64,000 bases of DNA from PVC group bacterium (GTDB lineage: Bacteria; Verrucomicrobiota; Kiritimatiellia; CAIKKV01; CAITUY01). Positions 34,600 through 42,822 of this stretch are shown one piece after another (the first letter of the stretch is position 1; every line of letters begins with the position of its first letter). The stretch lies in assembly GCA_945870225.1 (NCBI GenBank), contig CAMBRF010000005.1:62001-126000 (forward strand), read 5' to 3'. The position numbers and the translations under genes were made by a program. Under the pieces are notes generated by a model that ran no database searches, was not told the DNA's origin, and worked only from the letters and a program-made list of their open reading frames with translations.

Positions 34600-36251
34600 T
34601 TTACCTCCGGGGGCGGAGTCAGAACGACATACGTCGGCAAACCCTTGACCCCGTAGTAGTCCAAAATCTCCTTTGTGGCCGGATCGTTTGGATTCTCGGC
34701 CTGAACCTTTACCACCCGATATCCGGACAACCGCTGACGGACCGTATCCGCCCGGAAGGTTGTGGCCTCCATGGCCTCACAGTTCTTGCACCAGGTCGCC
34801 CAGAAATCCACGAACACCGGTACGCCAGCACCCCGGGCGGACATCAGGGACGCCTCCCATTCGCCGCCGTGTTCCGCGGAAACCTGAACCGTTCCATCAG
34901 CGACGGTCTCCGTCCGGACTGATCCCGTCCAGCCGTGATAAGCCAACAAGGCATAGTGCAGGGCGAACAGAAGAATGAACACCCCAAAACCGTATTTAAC
35001 CCGGGTCATCCAGACACCCGGCTTAGGCAAGCGGGCCAACCCGCCGCCAACAAGTGGCCAGGGCAGAGCCATTCCCACGCCGAGCATGAAGGGCAAAACC
35101 AATCCAACCGCTGCGCCCTGCGCGTAGAGGGCGCTGGACAATATCAACACCGCAATCACCACGGGGGCCACACACGCACCCGCCAGAAGAGCCGCCACAC
35201 TACCCATCGCCAGAGCCGCCATGATACTTCCGCGCTTGAACACCTGCTCACGTCCGGCCCCACTCTGGAAACGGGAAAAATCAATATTGATCACGTCAAA
35301 CATGGCCAGCCCTAACATCACAAACAAAACAGCGATGGCCAGATTGAATCCTGGCATGGAATTTAATGACCCAAACTGCGCGCCCGTGAGCACCACCGTC
35401 AAACCCAGAACGCCGTAGATAAACGCCATCCCCACGCCATACGCCCCACCCAAGGCAACCCCCCTGCCCCGTGAAGATCCTTGAGTTCCCACGCCCAGAA
35501 TTGCCAGGTTAACCGGTATCATCGGCAAAACACACGGCGTCAGGTTCAGAAGCAACCCTCCGATCAGAATTGTCAGGACAGTCCAACCCACGCCAAACTG
35601 CCTCAGGAATTCCACCGGGTCTGCACCAAAGAGGGCATAACCGCTCCCCATCCGTTCCCGCCAGCCTTTAGCTTTTCCCTCTCGACCGGCGTCGCGACCT
35701 TCGCATTGATCGAGAAATCTCAGGAACTCGCCCATCCTCAAGTAGCCAGACGTTTTCCCCGCCACATGAAACCCGTCTGCCAGATTCCGCCAGGCCGCGT
35801 CCGCGTTACGTGCCCCCGGGGGACGCATACCCCCCGCAGGCTGTGCCGCGGCCTTCAACTGGAACCTACGGGATTGAGGAAAAAAACAGAGGTCCTCATT
35901 GCAGCCCTGATAATGGACCTCCACGTCGGTTTCCGGGGTGCCGGATGAAGGCATCAAGTAGACGATGGTGAAATCATTCGTGAAGGAATCGCGGGCTGAT
36001 GCAGAAAATGAGTCGCGGAGGGAAACCGGCGGTGTCCGACCCCATTCTCTCAACCCCGCCCCTCCCCCCGCCACGGCGGCTCCAAGGGTATCGGCATAAA
36101 GGTGATGTCCCGGTGGAACATGGAACGTCACCTCCGCCACGGCATTTGACCCCCGCCAGGCCAACTGTGCGTTGACCTCAAACGGATCGGCCGCCATACC
36201 GGTCCCAGCCAGCAACAGCAAAAAAGCCGCGATTATTTTTTCGGCACGCAT
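34596..36251 (-). CDS. dsbD: Thiol:disulfide interchange protein DsbD-type
   Basis: This protein carries electrons across the inner membrane to periplasmic thiol proteins. There is a signal peptide (IIAAFLLLLAGTGMA), an N-terminal DsbD-alpha-like domain (about residues 20-140, with QGCNEDLCFFPQ), and an eight-TM CcdA/DsbD core (NLTPCVLPMIPVNLAILG, GACVAPVVIAVLIL). A C-terminal thioredoxin domain has WATWCKNCEAMEATTF. All three redox cysteine pairs are present. ATG at 36251 is preceded by GCGGGAGCG. It is translationally coupled to the Cys-rich peptide and links the oxygen-defence genes to zwf. Confidence 0.9.
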   Translation of the reverse strand: MRAEKIIAAFLLLLAGTGMAADPFEVNAQLAWRGSNAVAEVTFHVPPGHHLYADTLGAAVAGGGAGLREWGRTPPVSLRDSFSASARDSFTNDFTIVYLMPSSGTPETDVEVHYQGCNEDLCFFPQSRRFQLKAAAQPAGGMRPPGARNADAAWRNLADGFHVAGKTSGYLRMGEFLRFLDQCEGRDAGREGKAKGWRERMGSGYALFGADPVEFLRQFGVGWTVLTILIGGLLLNLTPCVLPMIPVNLAILGVGTQGSSRGRGVALGGAYGVGMAFIYGVLGLTVVLTGAQFGSLNSMPGFNLAIAVLFVMLGLAMFDVINIDFSRFQSGAGREQVFKRGSIMAALAMGSVAALLAGACVAPVVIAVLILSSALYAQGAAVGLVLPFMLGVGMALPWPLVGGGLARLPKPGVWMTRVKYGFGVFILLFALHYALLAYHGWTGSVRTETVADGTVQVSAEHGGEWEASLMSARGAGVPVFVDFWATWCKNCEAMEATTFRADTVRQRLSGYRVVKVQAENPNDPATKEILDYYGVKGLPTYVVLTPPPEVK

Positions 36252-36274
36252 GGCACGCTCCCGCATCAACAACC

Positions 36275-36631
36275 TTATGCGGCTCTCTTGGCCCACTTGA
36301 TGATGGTCTGGAGGATATCCCGAACAAAATTGCACTCACACTGCGTAGGACAGGACCGCATCTCCTCCTTGTGCAGGCAATACCCCGGACAGGCGGGTGG
36401 ACTGACCGTCTTCCGCTCAAAGAGCGGTCCTTCGAATAAATCAAAAAACACCTCAGCCGGGACCGAGACCGTAGTCCGGCAGTTCTTTCGAGTGTGATTA
36501 AAAAGGAAGAAGCCGGATTTCAGCCACTCAAAGTTGGCCTGATACCCGATCGCCACAACCTCCGGATCTCCCAGGAAATCCTCCCGGGAGATCCACTCCT
36601 TCTTGCACTGTGAACACGTTTTGAAGGCCAT
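36275..36631 (-). CDS. Cysteine-rich protein of unknown function
   Basis: The 118-residue product has an N-terminal rubredoxin-like CSQCKKEW pair and a C-terminal cluster (CPGYCLHKEEMRSCPTQCEC), nine cysteines in total. It may bind Zn or an Fe-S centre. The first 35 residues (FKTCSQCKKEW to DPEVVAIGYQ) resemble short proteins found near ferritins, but I cannot name a family. It starts 6 bases after the ferritin stop, so co-transcription is likely, although no strong ribosome site was seen. Confidence 0.72.
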   Translation of the reverse strand: MAFKTCSQCKKEWISREDFLGDPEVVAIGYQANFEWLKSGFFLFNHTRKNCRTTVSVPAEVFFDLFEGPLFERKTVSPPACPGYCLHKEEMRSCPTQCECNFVRDILQTIIKWAKRAA

Positions 36632-36637
36632 AATTGG

Positions 36638-37135
36638 TCAGGATTTGGTGCCGCGCTTGCCCAACTGCTTATCGATCATCAGCAGGGACCCCGTCGAATT
36701 CCCCGCCATCTTGAGCATACCGATAATCTCGTTATCGTTCGCCTCTTCCTCCACCTGCTCCGACACATACCACTGCAGAAGGATCTGGGTGGCATAGTCT
36801 TTCTCAGCCACCGCCAGATCCATCAGCCCGTTGATGCTCTTGGTGATGAATCGTTCATGCTTGATGGTCGCCTCGAACATTTCCAGGAGCGACTTAAAGC
36901 CGATCTTCGGCTTCGCAATCGCCTCGAGCTCCACTTCCGCGCCCTGCTCCAGCAGGTATTTGTAGAACTTCATGGCGTGGCCCGTTTCCTCCTGGTACTG
37001 AACCTGGAACCACGTCCCGGCCCCCTTCAGGCCTTTGCTCGTGGCATCGGCCGAAATGGCGAGGTACAAATAGGCGGAATAGATCTCTTTGTTGATCTGA
37101 TTGTTAATGGCATTCTGTATTTTTTTACTGATCAT
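36638..37135 (-). CDS. ftnA: Ferritin (FtnA type)
   Basis: The 165-residue protein has the ferroxidase centre residues in the usual places: the N-terminal helix NKEIYSAYLYLAISA, EETGHAMKFYKYLLEQGAE in helix B, and downstream acids in SEQVEEEAND. It oxidises Fe2+ and stores it as ferric mineral, removing the Fenton partner of peroxide. ATG at 37135 follows AAGGAGATAAG. It is in the operon with superoxide reductase and rubrerythrin. Confidence 0.93.
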   Translation of the reverse strand: MISKKIQNAINNQINKEIYSAYLYLAISADATSKGLKGAGTWFQVQYQEETGHAMKFYKYLLEQGAEVELEAIAKPKIGFKSLLEMFEATIKHERFITKSINGLMDLAVAEKDYATQILLQWYVSEQVEEEANDNEIIGMLKMAGNSTGSLLMIDKQLGKRGTKS

Positions 37136-37162
37136 CTTATCTCCTTTTCCACGTATCAAGAC

Positions 37163-37540
37163 TCAGGCCTTCCAAAGCCCATGTAAATTGCAATATTCGC
37201 GGGCCACCACATCGGCTGCGGTGACGCCTTCAAAAATGGCCGCCGGCTCCTGGCCCGGTTTCAGATGCTGCCGCAGGACCTTATCGCTCACCAGCAACTC
37301 GATCCATTCGATGGAATGCTTTTCTTCCATCGGATGGAGCACACTGCCGACCGTCACCTTGATCCCGTTCGGAAGGCGGGTGATCACCGGCACATGCTTT
37401 TCCTTCGAGGCGTCCACCGTGTTCTCAACAATCAACTTCATCGGCTTTCCGCAGCAGAAGAGTTCACCGGCCCCGGCATGCAACACCTCAACAATATTAC
37501 CGCAGGATTCGCACTTGAATACGTTCATTTTAACCGTCAT
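37163..37540 (-). CDS. dfx: Desulfoferrodoxin (superoxide reductase)
   Basis: This two-domain superoxide reductase reduces superoxide to peroxide without forming oxygen. The N-terminal FeCys4 centre is [10 protein letters not shown] with FCCGKPM. The C-terminal catalytic FeHis4Cys centre uses [19 protein letters not shown] and CNLHGLW, which carry the ligands and the active-site Glu-Lys. The length is 125 residues. ATG is preceded by AAGGAGATCTT. Electrons probably come from the rubredoxin encoded two genes upstream. Confidence 0.94.
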   Translation of the reverse strand: MTVKMNVFKCESCGNIVEVLHAGAGELFCCGKPMKLIVENTVDASKEKHVPVITRLPNGIKVTVGSVLHPMEEKHSIEWIELLVSDKVLRQHLKPGQEPAAIFEGVTAADVVAREYCNLHGLWKA

Positions 37541-37569
37541 AAGATCTCCTTATCCCTCTGATTTTCGAG

Positions 37570-38148
37570 TTACCAGTTTTCGCCCAGAATTTCGAAGTGA
37601 GCACGCGGGTGCGCACAGGCGGGGCAAACATCCGGGGCCGATTTGCCGGTGTGGAGGTAACCGCAATGACGGCACCGCCAAACCACTTCCTGATCCCGCT
37701 GAAAAACCTTACCCGCTTCAATGTTCGCCGCGAGATCCCGGTACCTCTTGGCGTGCTGTTTCTCGGCAACCGCAATCGCCTCGAAGACCTTGGCTACATC
37801 GTCCAAACCCTCCGCCCGGGCGGTTTTGGCAAAGCCGGGATACATCTCCTTCCACTCATACTCCTCGCCCGCCACGCCGGCCTTCAGGTTATCGACGGTA
37901 TCGCCCACAACACCGGCGGGAAACGTGGCACGGATCTCCAACTCGCCACCTTGCAGGAACTTGAACAAGCGGTGCGCATGCTCCTTTTCCTGATTGGCGG
38001 TCTCGTCAAAAATATCGGCAATCTGAATAAACCCTTCCTTGCGGGCTTTCCCGGCAAAGAACGTATATCGATTCCGGGCCTGGGATTCCCCCGCAAAAGC
38101 GGTCAGGATATTCCGTTCGGTTTGAGTTCCCTTCAACTTCATCGCCAT
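37570..38148 (-). CDS. rbr: Rubrerythrin
   Basis: This non-haem di-iron peroxidase reduces hydrogen peroxide to water in anaerobes. The ferritin-like domain (residues 1-145) holds the paired EExxR/ExxH iron ligands (ESQARNRYTFFAGKA, EKEHAHRLFKFLQ, EKQHAKRY). The C-terminal rubredoxin-type centre is CRHCGYLHTG with CPACAHP. It has 192 residues and a perfect AGGAGGAGTGA site. It is 16 bases after rubredoxin, its usual electron donor. Confidence 0.95.
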   Translation of the reverse strand: MAMKLKGTQTERNILTAFAGESQARNRYTFFAGKARKEGFIQIADIFDETANQEKEHAHRLFKFLQGGELEIRATFPAGVVGDTVDNLKAGVAGEEYEWKEMYPGFAKTARAEGLDDVAKVFEAIAVAEKQHAKRYRDLAANIEAGKVFQRDQEVVWRCRHCGYLHTGKSAPDVCPACAHPRAHFEILGENW

Positions 38149-38164
38149 CGTTCACTCCTCCTGC

Positions 38165-38323
38165 TTAGTTCTGGGCTGAAAAATCACTCTTCGCGACGCC
38201 ACAATCGGGACACACCCAATCATCCGGAATATCGGCAAAAGCCGTCCCGGGAGCAATGCCATGATCCGGGTCGCCCAGTTTGGGATCGTACACATAACCG
38301 CACACATTACACACGAACTTCAT
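38165..38323 (-). CDS. rd: Rubredoxin
   Basis: The 52-residue protein is a textbook rubredoxin: [20 protein letters not shown] with the first CxxC, and [16 protein letters not shown] with the second, binding one Fe. It transfers single electrons to rubrerythrin and superoxide reductase. It is the first gene of the operon leading into rubrerythrin, desulfoferrodoxin and ferritin; GGAGGATGA lies upstream of ATG. Confidence 0.95.
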   Translation of the reverse strand: MKFVCNVCGYVYDPKLGDPDHGIAPGTAFADIPDDWVCPDCGVAKSDFSAQN

Positions 38324-38348
38324 AACTATTCATCCTCCCTCTGTTCGG

Positions 38349-38354
38349 ATTATA
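38349..38354 (-). promoter_or_regulatory. Candidate -10 box of the rubredoxin operon
   Basis: On the - strand this reads TATAAT within GGATATAATCC, about 26 bases before the rubredoxin start. The -35 side is weak (TTCGAA at a spacing of 16). No clear PerR or OxyR site was recognised. Confidence 0.4.
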
Positions 38355-38389
38355 TCCACCCGACCGCAGTTTCGAATTGGAGCGGCCGT

Positions 38390-38872
38390 TTACTTCTTCA
38401 ACAACACTTTCAAATGTTTGACATAGGCTTCAGGTCCGCCGGCCTGGTACCCGGTACGGGCCAGTTCCTTGCCCTCGGCACTGAGCAACAACACGGCGGG
38501 GAAACCCCTCACGTTGAATTGCTCGGCCAAAGCCCGGTTGACCTTCTTGATCTCATCGCTTTGAGAGTCACGCTGAGGAAAATCAATCAACAACAAAACA
38601 AGGTTGTCTTTGGCGTAATCCTTAAAGGCCGGCTTGGAAAACACTTCCTTATCCAGGCGGATACACCAGCCGCACCAATCGGATCCTGAAAAATCGACAA
38701 GGATCGGAAGCTTTTTTGCAGCCGCTTCGGTCTTGGCCGTCTCCAACGAGGTCAGCCACACGAGTTTGCTGTCGCCGCCCGGTTCCGCCGCCTCTTTTTT
38801 GTCCTCTGCCCTACACGACATCAAAGCCACTGATGCCAGAATAACCGCCCACGCCACTGTTTTCTTCAACAT
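38390..38872 (-). CDS. Thioredoxin-fold lipoprotein
   Basis: A lipoprotein signal (AVILASVALMSC) with Cys at the cleavage site is followed by a Glu/Lys linker and a thioredoxin domain whose motif is WCGWC (SGSDWCGWCIRLDKEVF). The cis-Pro is in RGFPAVLLL. Attached to a membrane in the periplasm, it should be reduced by DsbD and act on protein thiols. It is 160 residues from ATG at 38872, which has AAAGGAGTTGGG upstream. It lies just upstream of the rubredoxin operon on the same strand. Confidence 0.87.
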   Translation of the reverse strand: MLKKTVAWAVILASVALMSCRAEDKKEAAEPGGDSKLVWLTSLETAKTEAAAKKLPILVDFSGSDWCGWCIRLDKEVFSKPAFKDYAKDNLVLLLIDFPQRDSQSDEIKKVNRALAEQFNVRGFPAVLLLSAEGKELARTGYQAGGPEAYVKHLKVLLKK

Positions 38873-38906
38873 ACCCAACTCCTTTCGGTCATAATTGCCC
38901 CGGTCC

Positions 38907-39122
38907 TTACAGGCCTGCTGCCTTGTCCCGGCGCTCCCGGGCCTGATGCAACAAATGTTCGCGCTGCGCTTCTACTTTTATCCGATAAGCACAGTCTTTC
39001 ACAAGCCCAAACAAACACACACACCCATCATCCCGCGCTTCCCCGTTGGCCATGTCAGCAAACGATATGAGGTCCTTGGACAAGCCCATCAACTGCTCAA
39101 TTCTGTCAACGTCATCATTCAT
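38907..39122 (-). CDS. Small protein of unknown function with a CxC motif
   Basis: The 71-residue product from ATG at 39122 (MNDDVDRIEQLMGLSKD) is predicted helical. It has a central GCVCLFGLVKDCAYRIK with three cysteines and a charged C-terminal helix. GGGGGTCTATC lies upstream of the start; an ORF extending to 39239 is less likely. I do not recognise the family with confidence. It is transcribed into the thioredoxin lipoprotein gene 34 bases further on. Confidence 0.6.
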   Translation of the reverse strand: MNDDVDRIEQLMGLSKDLISFADMANGEARDDGCVCLFGLVKDCAYRIKVEAQREHLLHQARERRDKAAGL

Positions 39123-39493
39123 GATAGACCCCCAGCCCCCTTGGAACACCTGGAACAAACTTAATAATAGGTTGTCCTGTAGCGCAAGATGCGTGCCTGA
39201 AAAGAGGTGATTTAACATTCTACGCTGCAACATACTCACAAATAACAGGTTACGAAATTAACGGTGATACGGAACTTAAGAACTGTCTCATGATAAACGC
39301 TTCAACTGTCTCTCATGGCTGTAGCGGTCGCCTATCCGGACACAATCCGCCTCAGGAGGCGCGCCGCTATTGTCATGATTGATTTTCAAGGTAAGGCCTG
39401 CAGTCCCTATGGGGCGCCAGTGTTTCGATTCGACTTCCTTTTCGGCTCCGGGTTGATAGACTGCCCCTCCATCTACGCGGAGGAGTCGTACAT
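39123..39493. other. 371-base divergent gap between the 71-aa gene and fabI
   Basis: It should hold promoters in both directions. A short direct repeat, AACTGTCTCATG (39281-39292) and AACTGTCTCTCATG (39304-39317), was seen. No strong -10/-35 pair, hairpin terminator or RNA gene was recognised. The fabI leader ends with GGAGGAGTCG. Confidence 0.4.
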
Positions 39494-40300
39494 ATGATCG
39501 AAGTCGGAAAAACATATCTTGTCATGGGCTTGTTGGATCCGGACTCCATTGCCTATGCCATCGGACGAACTATCCAGCGCCTTGGCGGGAAGGTGATCTA
39601 CACCATTCAAAACGAGGTTTTGAAGCGTCGGTTTCTTGACAGCCGCAAGACCATGACTGACGCTGAGAAAGCCGGACTGGATTACCGGTTCTGCGACGTC
39701 TCCAAAACCGATGAAATTCAAGCTCTTTTCGCTGCACTTCCTCCGCTGGCGGGGGTCGTTCACTCCGTGGCATTCGCCAACCCGAAAACCTGTATGGGGC
39801 AGGAGTTTCACACCGACGCTTTCGAGGACATCCAGAAGTCGTACCGCATCAGCTGCTTATCATTTGCAGAGATAGCGAAGTATGCCGTTCCGCGCATGCC
39901 GGATGGCGGTGCGCTCGTGGCCCTTTCCTTCGATACGCAGCATGTCTACCCGCTGTACAACTGGATGGGCGTTCACAAGGCGGCCCTTGAGGCCTTGACC
40001 CGTGCCCTGGCACGCCGCCATGGGCGCGATCTTGTGCGTGTCAACGTTGTATCCGCTGGCCCGCTGGTCACCACCGCCGCCAGTAAAATACCGGATTTCG
40101 AGCATATCGGAAAAATCTGGATGCAGACCAGTCCCCTCCCGTGGGACCCGGTCAAGGACAAGCAGGCTGTGGCGGAGACCGTCGCGTTCCTGCTCAGCCC
40201 CATGGCCCGAATGATTACAGGGCATGTTCTCCCCGTGGATGGCGGAGCCGCCATCATGGGTGGTCCGTTGATGGATTTCGAGAAGCCGGCCAACGCCTAG
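39494..40300 (+). CDS. fabI: Enoyl-[acyl-carrier-protein] reductase FabI type
   Basis: FabI reduces trans-2-enoyl-ACP with NAD(P)H in fatty acid elongation. The protein is a short-chain-dehydrogenase fold with the FabI-type Tyr-x6-Lys (LYNWMGVHKAALEAL), the N-terminal nucleotide region GKTYLVMGLLDPDSIAYAIG and the C-terminal segment FLLSPMARMITGHVLPVDGG. A strong GGAGGAGT precedes the start. The length is 268 residues. There is no neighbouring fatty-acid gene. Confidence 0.9.
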   Translation: MIEVGKTYLVMGLLDPDSIAYAIGRTIQRLGGKVIYTIQNEVLKRRFLDSRKTMTDAEKAGLDYRFCDVSKTDEIQALFAALPPLAGVVHSVAFANPKTCMGQEFHTDAFEDIQKSYRISCLSFAEIAKYAVPRMPDGGALVALSFDTQHVYPLYNWMGVHKAALEALTRALARRHGRDLVRVNVVSAGPLVTTAASKIPDFEHIGKIWMQTSPLPWDPVKDKQAVAETVAFLLSPMARMITGHVLPVDGGAAIMGGPLMDFEKPANA

Positions 40301-40320
40301 CAATCCATTCAATTTAAGAC

Positions 40321-40393
40321 GGCTCGGCGAGACGCCTCGCCCTACCGAAATACAAGGAATTTCCCACGGTGGGGCGAAGCCTCCGGCTGAGCC
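40321..40393. repeat. Imperfect inverted repeat after fabI
   Basis: GGCTCGGCGAGACGCCTCGC (from 40321) and GCGAAGCCTCCGGCTGAGCC (to 40393) form imperfect arms around about 20 bases. The left arm itself contains the hairpin GGCGAG-ACGC-CTCGCC. It may help terminate fabI but resembles a dispersed palindromic repeat. Confidence 0.5.
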
Positions 40394-40452
40394 GGTTTTT
40401 CAACAGGCTGCCGGCACGGTCCCGAAACTCACCCGCCGAGGTCTATACTCAG

Positions 40453-40502
40453 GGGAGGGACGGCGTGTCGCCGTCCGCGGCGCGCATCATGCGCGCCCTC
40501 CC
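40453..40502. repeat. Two-hairpin palindromic element, copy A (complete)
   Basis: Outer arms GGGAGGG (40453-40459) and CCCTCCC (40496-40502) enclose two hairpins, GGACGGCG-TGT-CGCCGTCC (40458-40476) and GCGCGCA-TCA-TGCGCGC (40480-40496). Related copies lie at 47106-47129 and 48227-48277 on the opposite strand. Confidence 0.8.
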
Positions 40503-40519
40503 GAAAGCCATGCCCGGAC

Positions 40520-41716
40520 TCACACCTTCATCTGGCCAGGGCGGAGCGTCTTGACGACCCAAGGCAGACCGTGGGCATTGAGTTTTTCCATAAAGGGGTC
40601 GGGGTCGAACTCTTCAACGTTGTGCACCCCTTCCTTACGCCAGGCACCGGTCAGCATCATCATCGCACCAATCATGGCCGGGACGCCGGTCGTATAGGAG
40701 ATGGCCTGCGCCTTGACTTCCTTCCAGCATTCCGCGTGGTCGCAGACATTGTAGATATAAATCTTGCGCGGCTTCCCGTTCTTGACGCCCTCGATCATGC
40801 ACCCGATGTTCGTCTTGCCCGTATAATTCTTGCCCAATGACGATGGCTCCGGTAGCAGGGCCTTCAGGAATTTCAGCGGCACGACCTCTCGCCCCTCATA
40901 CATCACGGGGTCAATACGGGTCATCCCCACGTTCTCCAGCACGCGCAGGTGGGTCAGGTATTGTTCGCCAAAGGTCATCCAGAAACGAATCCGCTTGAGC
41001 CCCTTGATGTTCTTCACAAGCGACTCGAGCTCCTCGTGATACATCAGATACATTTCCTTCGGCCCCACCTCGGGGAAGTCAAAGGTCTGGTGAACGGATA
41101 GCGGATCGGTTTCCTTCCACTTCCCCCGTTCCCAGTATTTGCCGCGCTGGGTGATTTCGCGAATATTGATTTCCGGATTGAAATTCGTCGCGAACGCCTT
41201 GCCGTGAGAACCGGCGTTGCAGTCCAGGATGTCAACCGTGTGAATTTCGTCAAAGTAATGCTTTTGGGCGTAGGCGCAGAAGATATTGCTGACACCGGGA
41301 TCGAATCCACACCCCAGCAGCCCCATGAGGCCCGCCTGCTTGAAACGTGCCCGATACGCCCATTGCCATTTGTACTCAAACTTGGCTTTGTTCGGCGGCT
41401 CGTAGTTGGCGGTGTCCAGATAGTTCACCCCGGTGGCCAGACAGGCATCCATGATCGCCAGATCCTGATACGGCAGGGCCACATTCACGACCAGATCCGG
41501 CTTGAACTTCCGGATAAGACGGATGACGTTGGCCGGCTCATCAGCATCCACCCCGGCCGTTTGGATCTTTCGCTTCAACTGGCCGGCGATCGCCTTGCAC
41601 TTGGATTCCGTGCGGCTGGCCAGACAGATTTCCGTAAACACCTTGGGGTTCTGAGCACACTTATGTGTCACCACACCGCCCACACCGCCCGCACCGATAA
41701 TCAAGACTCTGCTCAT
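40520..41716 (-). CDS. Carboxynorspermidine dehydrogenase (saccharopine dehydrogenase family)
   Basis: This NADPH-dependent enzyme joins aspartate semialdehyde to diaminopropane or putrescine, giving carboxynorspermidine or carboxyspermidine, an alternative polyamine route. Motifs include RVLIIGAGGVGGVVTHKCAQ, NVALPYQDLAIMDACLATGV, GCGFDPGVSNIFCAYA and ILDCNAGSHGKAFATNFNPE. The length is 398 residues. ATG at 41716 has GAGGGAGTGA upstream. The decarboxylase partner nspC is not next to it, so it is a lone gene here. Confidence 0.87.
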   Translation of the reverse strand: MSRVLIIGAGGVGGVVTHKCAQNPKVFTEICLASRTESKCKAIAGQLKRKIQTAGVDADEPANVIRLIRKFKPDLVVNVALPYQDLAIMDACLATGVNYLDTANYEPPNKAKFEYKWQWAYRARFKQAGLMGLLGCGFDPGVSNIFCAYAQKHYFDEIHTVDILDCNAGSHGKAFATNFNPEINIREITQRGKYWERGKWKETDPLSVHQTFDFPEVGPKEMYLMYHEELESLVKNIKGLKRIRFWMTFGEQYLTHLRVLENVGMTRIDPVMYEGREVVPLKFLKALLPEPSSLGKNYTGKTNIGCMIEGVKNGKPRKIYIYNVCDHAECWKEVKAQAISYTTGVPAMIGAMMMLTGAWRKEGVHNVEEFDPDPFMEKLNAHGLPWVVKTLRPGQMKV

Positions 41717-41820
41717 TGGGTTCACTCCCTCACCATTCGTGGTTCCAAGTAAAATCGCCCCGCATCGTAATGGGTTCCCTGATGAACGTCAAACAGTTGA
41801 AAAAACACGGAAGCGATCTC

Positions 41821-42744
41821 TCAATGAAGCGCTTGACCGGGTTGCAGCAGCCGAAACCGGGAGGGCGAGACGCCCGTAACGGCCTTGAAGTTCCGGGATA
41901 AGTGATATTCGCTGGAATGCCCCGTCAGAACGGCAATGCTCTTCAGTTTCTCGCCTTTCATCAGCAGGCTCCTGGCGTGCTCAATCCTGATCTCAATGAG
42001 CCTGGCCATCGGCGAACGACCCGTCTCCGCCTTGAACTTATGGCTCAGCAGCGAGGGGCTGATCCGCATGTGGCGTGCAATATCAGCCAAACCAATGGAT
42101 TCCGAAAAATTCCTGCGCAAATACTGTTCCACCCGGAACCCAAAACTCTGCCGCGGTTCGGATGACGAAACCAAATAATCAAACGCCCCCGTCTCATGGC
42201 TCCCCGATAATTGAAAAAGCGCGGCCGCAAAAAGACTCTGAGCCATCCAGAAAGCCCCCTGCCCACGGTCGTTACAGAAACGGGCCGATTCCAACATCAG
42301 TTTCCCGACCAGATTTTCAGGGTCGAAAAAACGGGCAAACCGCTCCGGGTTGTTTACAAACCGTTCCAACCCCGCCCCCTCCCCGCCCGAAAAGAGCCAG
42401 TAGGTCTCCTGCACCGGAAGATCCGCCTCATGACTGTCCTCCCAATAGTCACAGCCGGGCGCATAGAGATGCACCGTCCCCGGCTCCCGGTAGAGGGGTG
42501 TGCCGGAAAGCGAACCCAAATAGAGTTTCCCCGCATTCCTTGAATGGTACTCCAGCGCCCATGTCGGAATCCGGCGGCAATGCCCGACCCGCCGCGCATG
42601 AAGAGGAAAACAGCAGACGGTGGAAAGGAGGGGGCTAACCTTCCCGCGCCACTCGTCCAAAAACGAAAAGCTTACCTTGAGCCCGGGATCCACCGCCCCC
42701 GCTGACCCTGCAAGATTCGATATGTTATTTGCAATCCGCGCCAT
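41821..42744 (-). CDS. AraC-family transcriptional regulator
   Basis: The protein has an N-terminal beta sensor region (about residues 20-160) and two C-terminal HTH units, including IGLADIARHMRISPSLLSHK and IAVLTGHSSEYHLSRNFKAV, then GVSPSRFRLL. The 307-residue length from ATG at 42744 is normal. The same frame runs far upstream antisense to the DegT gene, which is not real coding. A TATAAT at 42763-42768 lies just ahead of the start. It is divergent from the DegT aminotransferase gene, its probable target. Confidence 0.88.
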   Translation of the reverse strand: MARIANNISNLAGSAGAVDPGLKVSFSFLDEWRGKVSPLLSTVCCFPLHARRVGHCRRIPTWALEYHSRNAGKLYLGSLSGTPLYREPGTVHLYAPGCDYWEDSHEADLPVQETYWLFSGGEGAGLERFVNNPERFARFFDPENLVGKLMLESARFCNDRGQGAFWMAQSLFAAALFQLSGSHETGAFDYLVSSSEPRQSFGFRVEQYLRRNFSESIGLADIARHMRISPSLLSHKFKAETGRSPMARLIEIRIEHARSLLMKGEKLKSIAVLTGHSSEYHLSRNFKAVTGVSPSRFRLLQPGQALH

Positions 42745-42762
42745 TGGCTTTACCTGCTTTTC

Positions 42763-42768
42763 ATTATA
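42763..42768 (-). promoter_or_regulatory. Candidate -10 box of the second araC-like gene
   Basis: On the - strand this reads TATAAT, ending 18 bases before the ATG at 42744, so the leader would be short. The half site TAAGCAA (42783-42789) is also seen in the palindrome at 31056-31070. This is the 78-base divergent region shared with the DegT gene. Confidence 0.4.
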
Positions 42769-42822
42769 ACTTCTCACCCCACTAAGCAATTTGTTTCGCA
42801 ACCCAAGACAAGGATACAGGAT

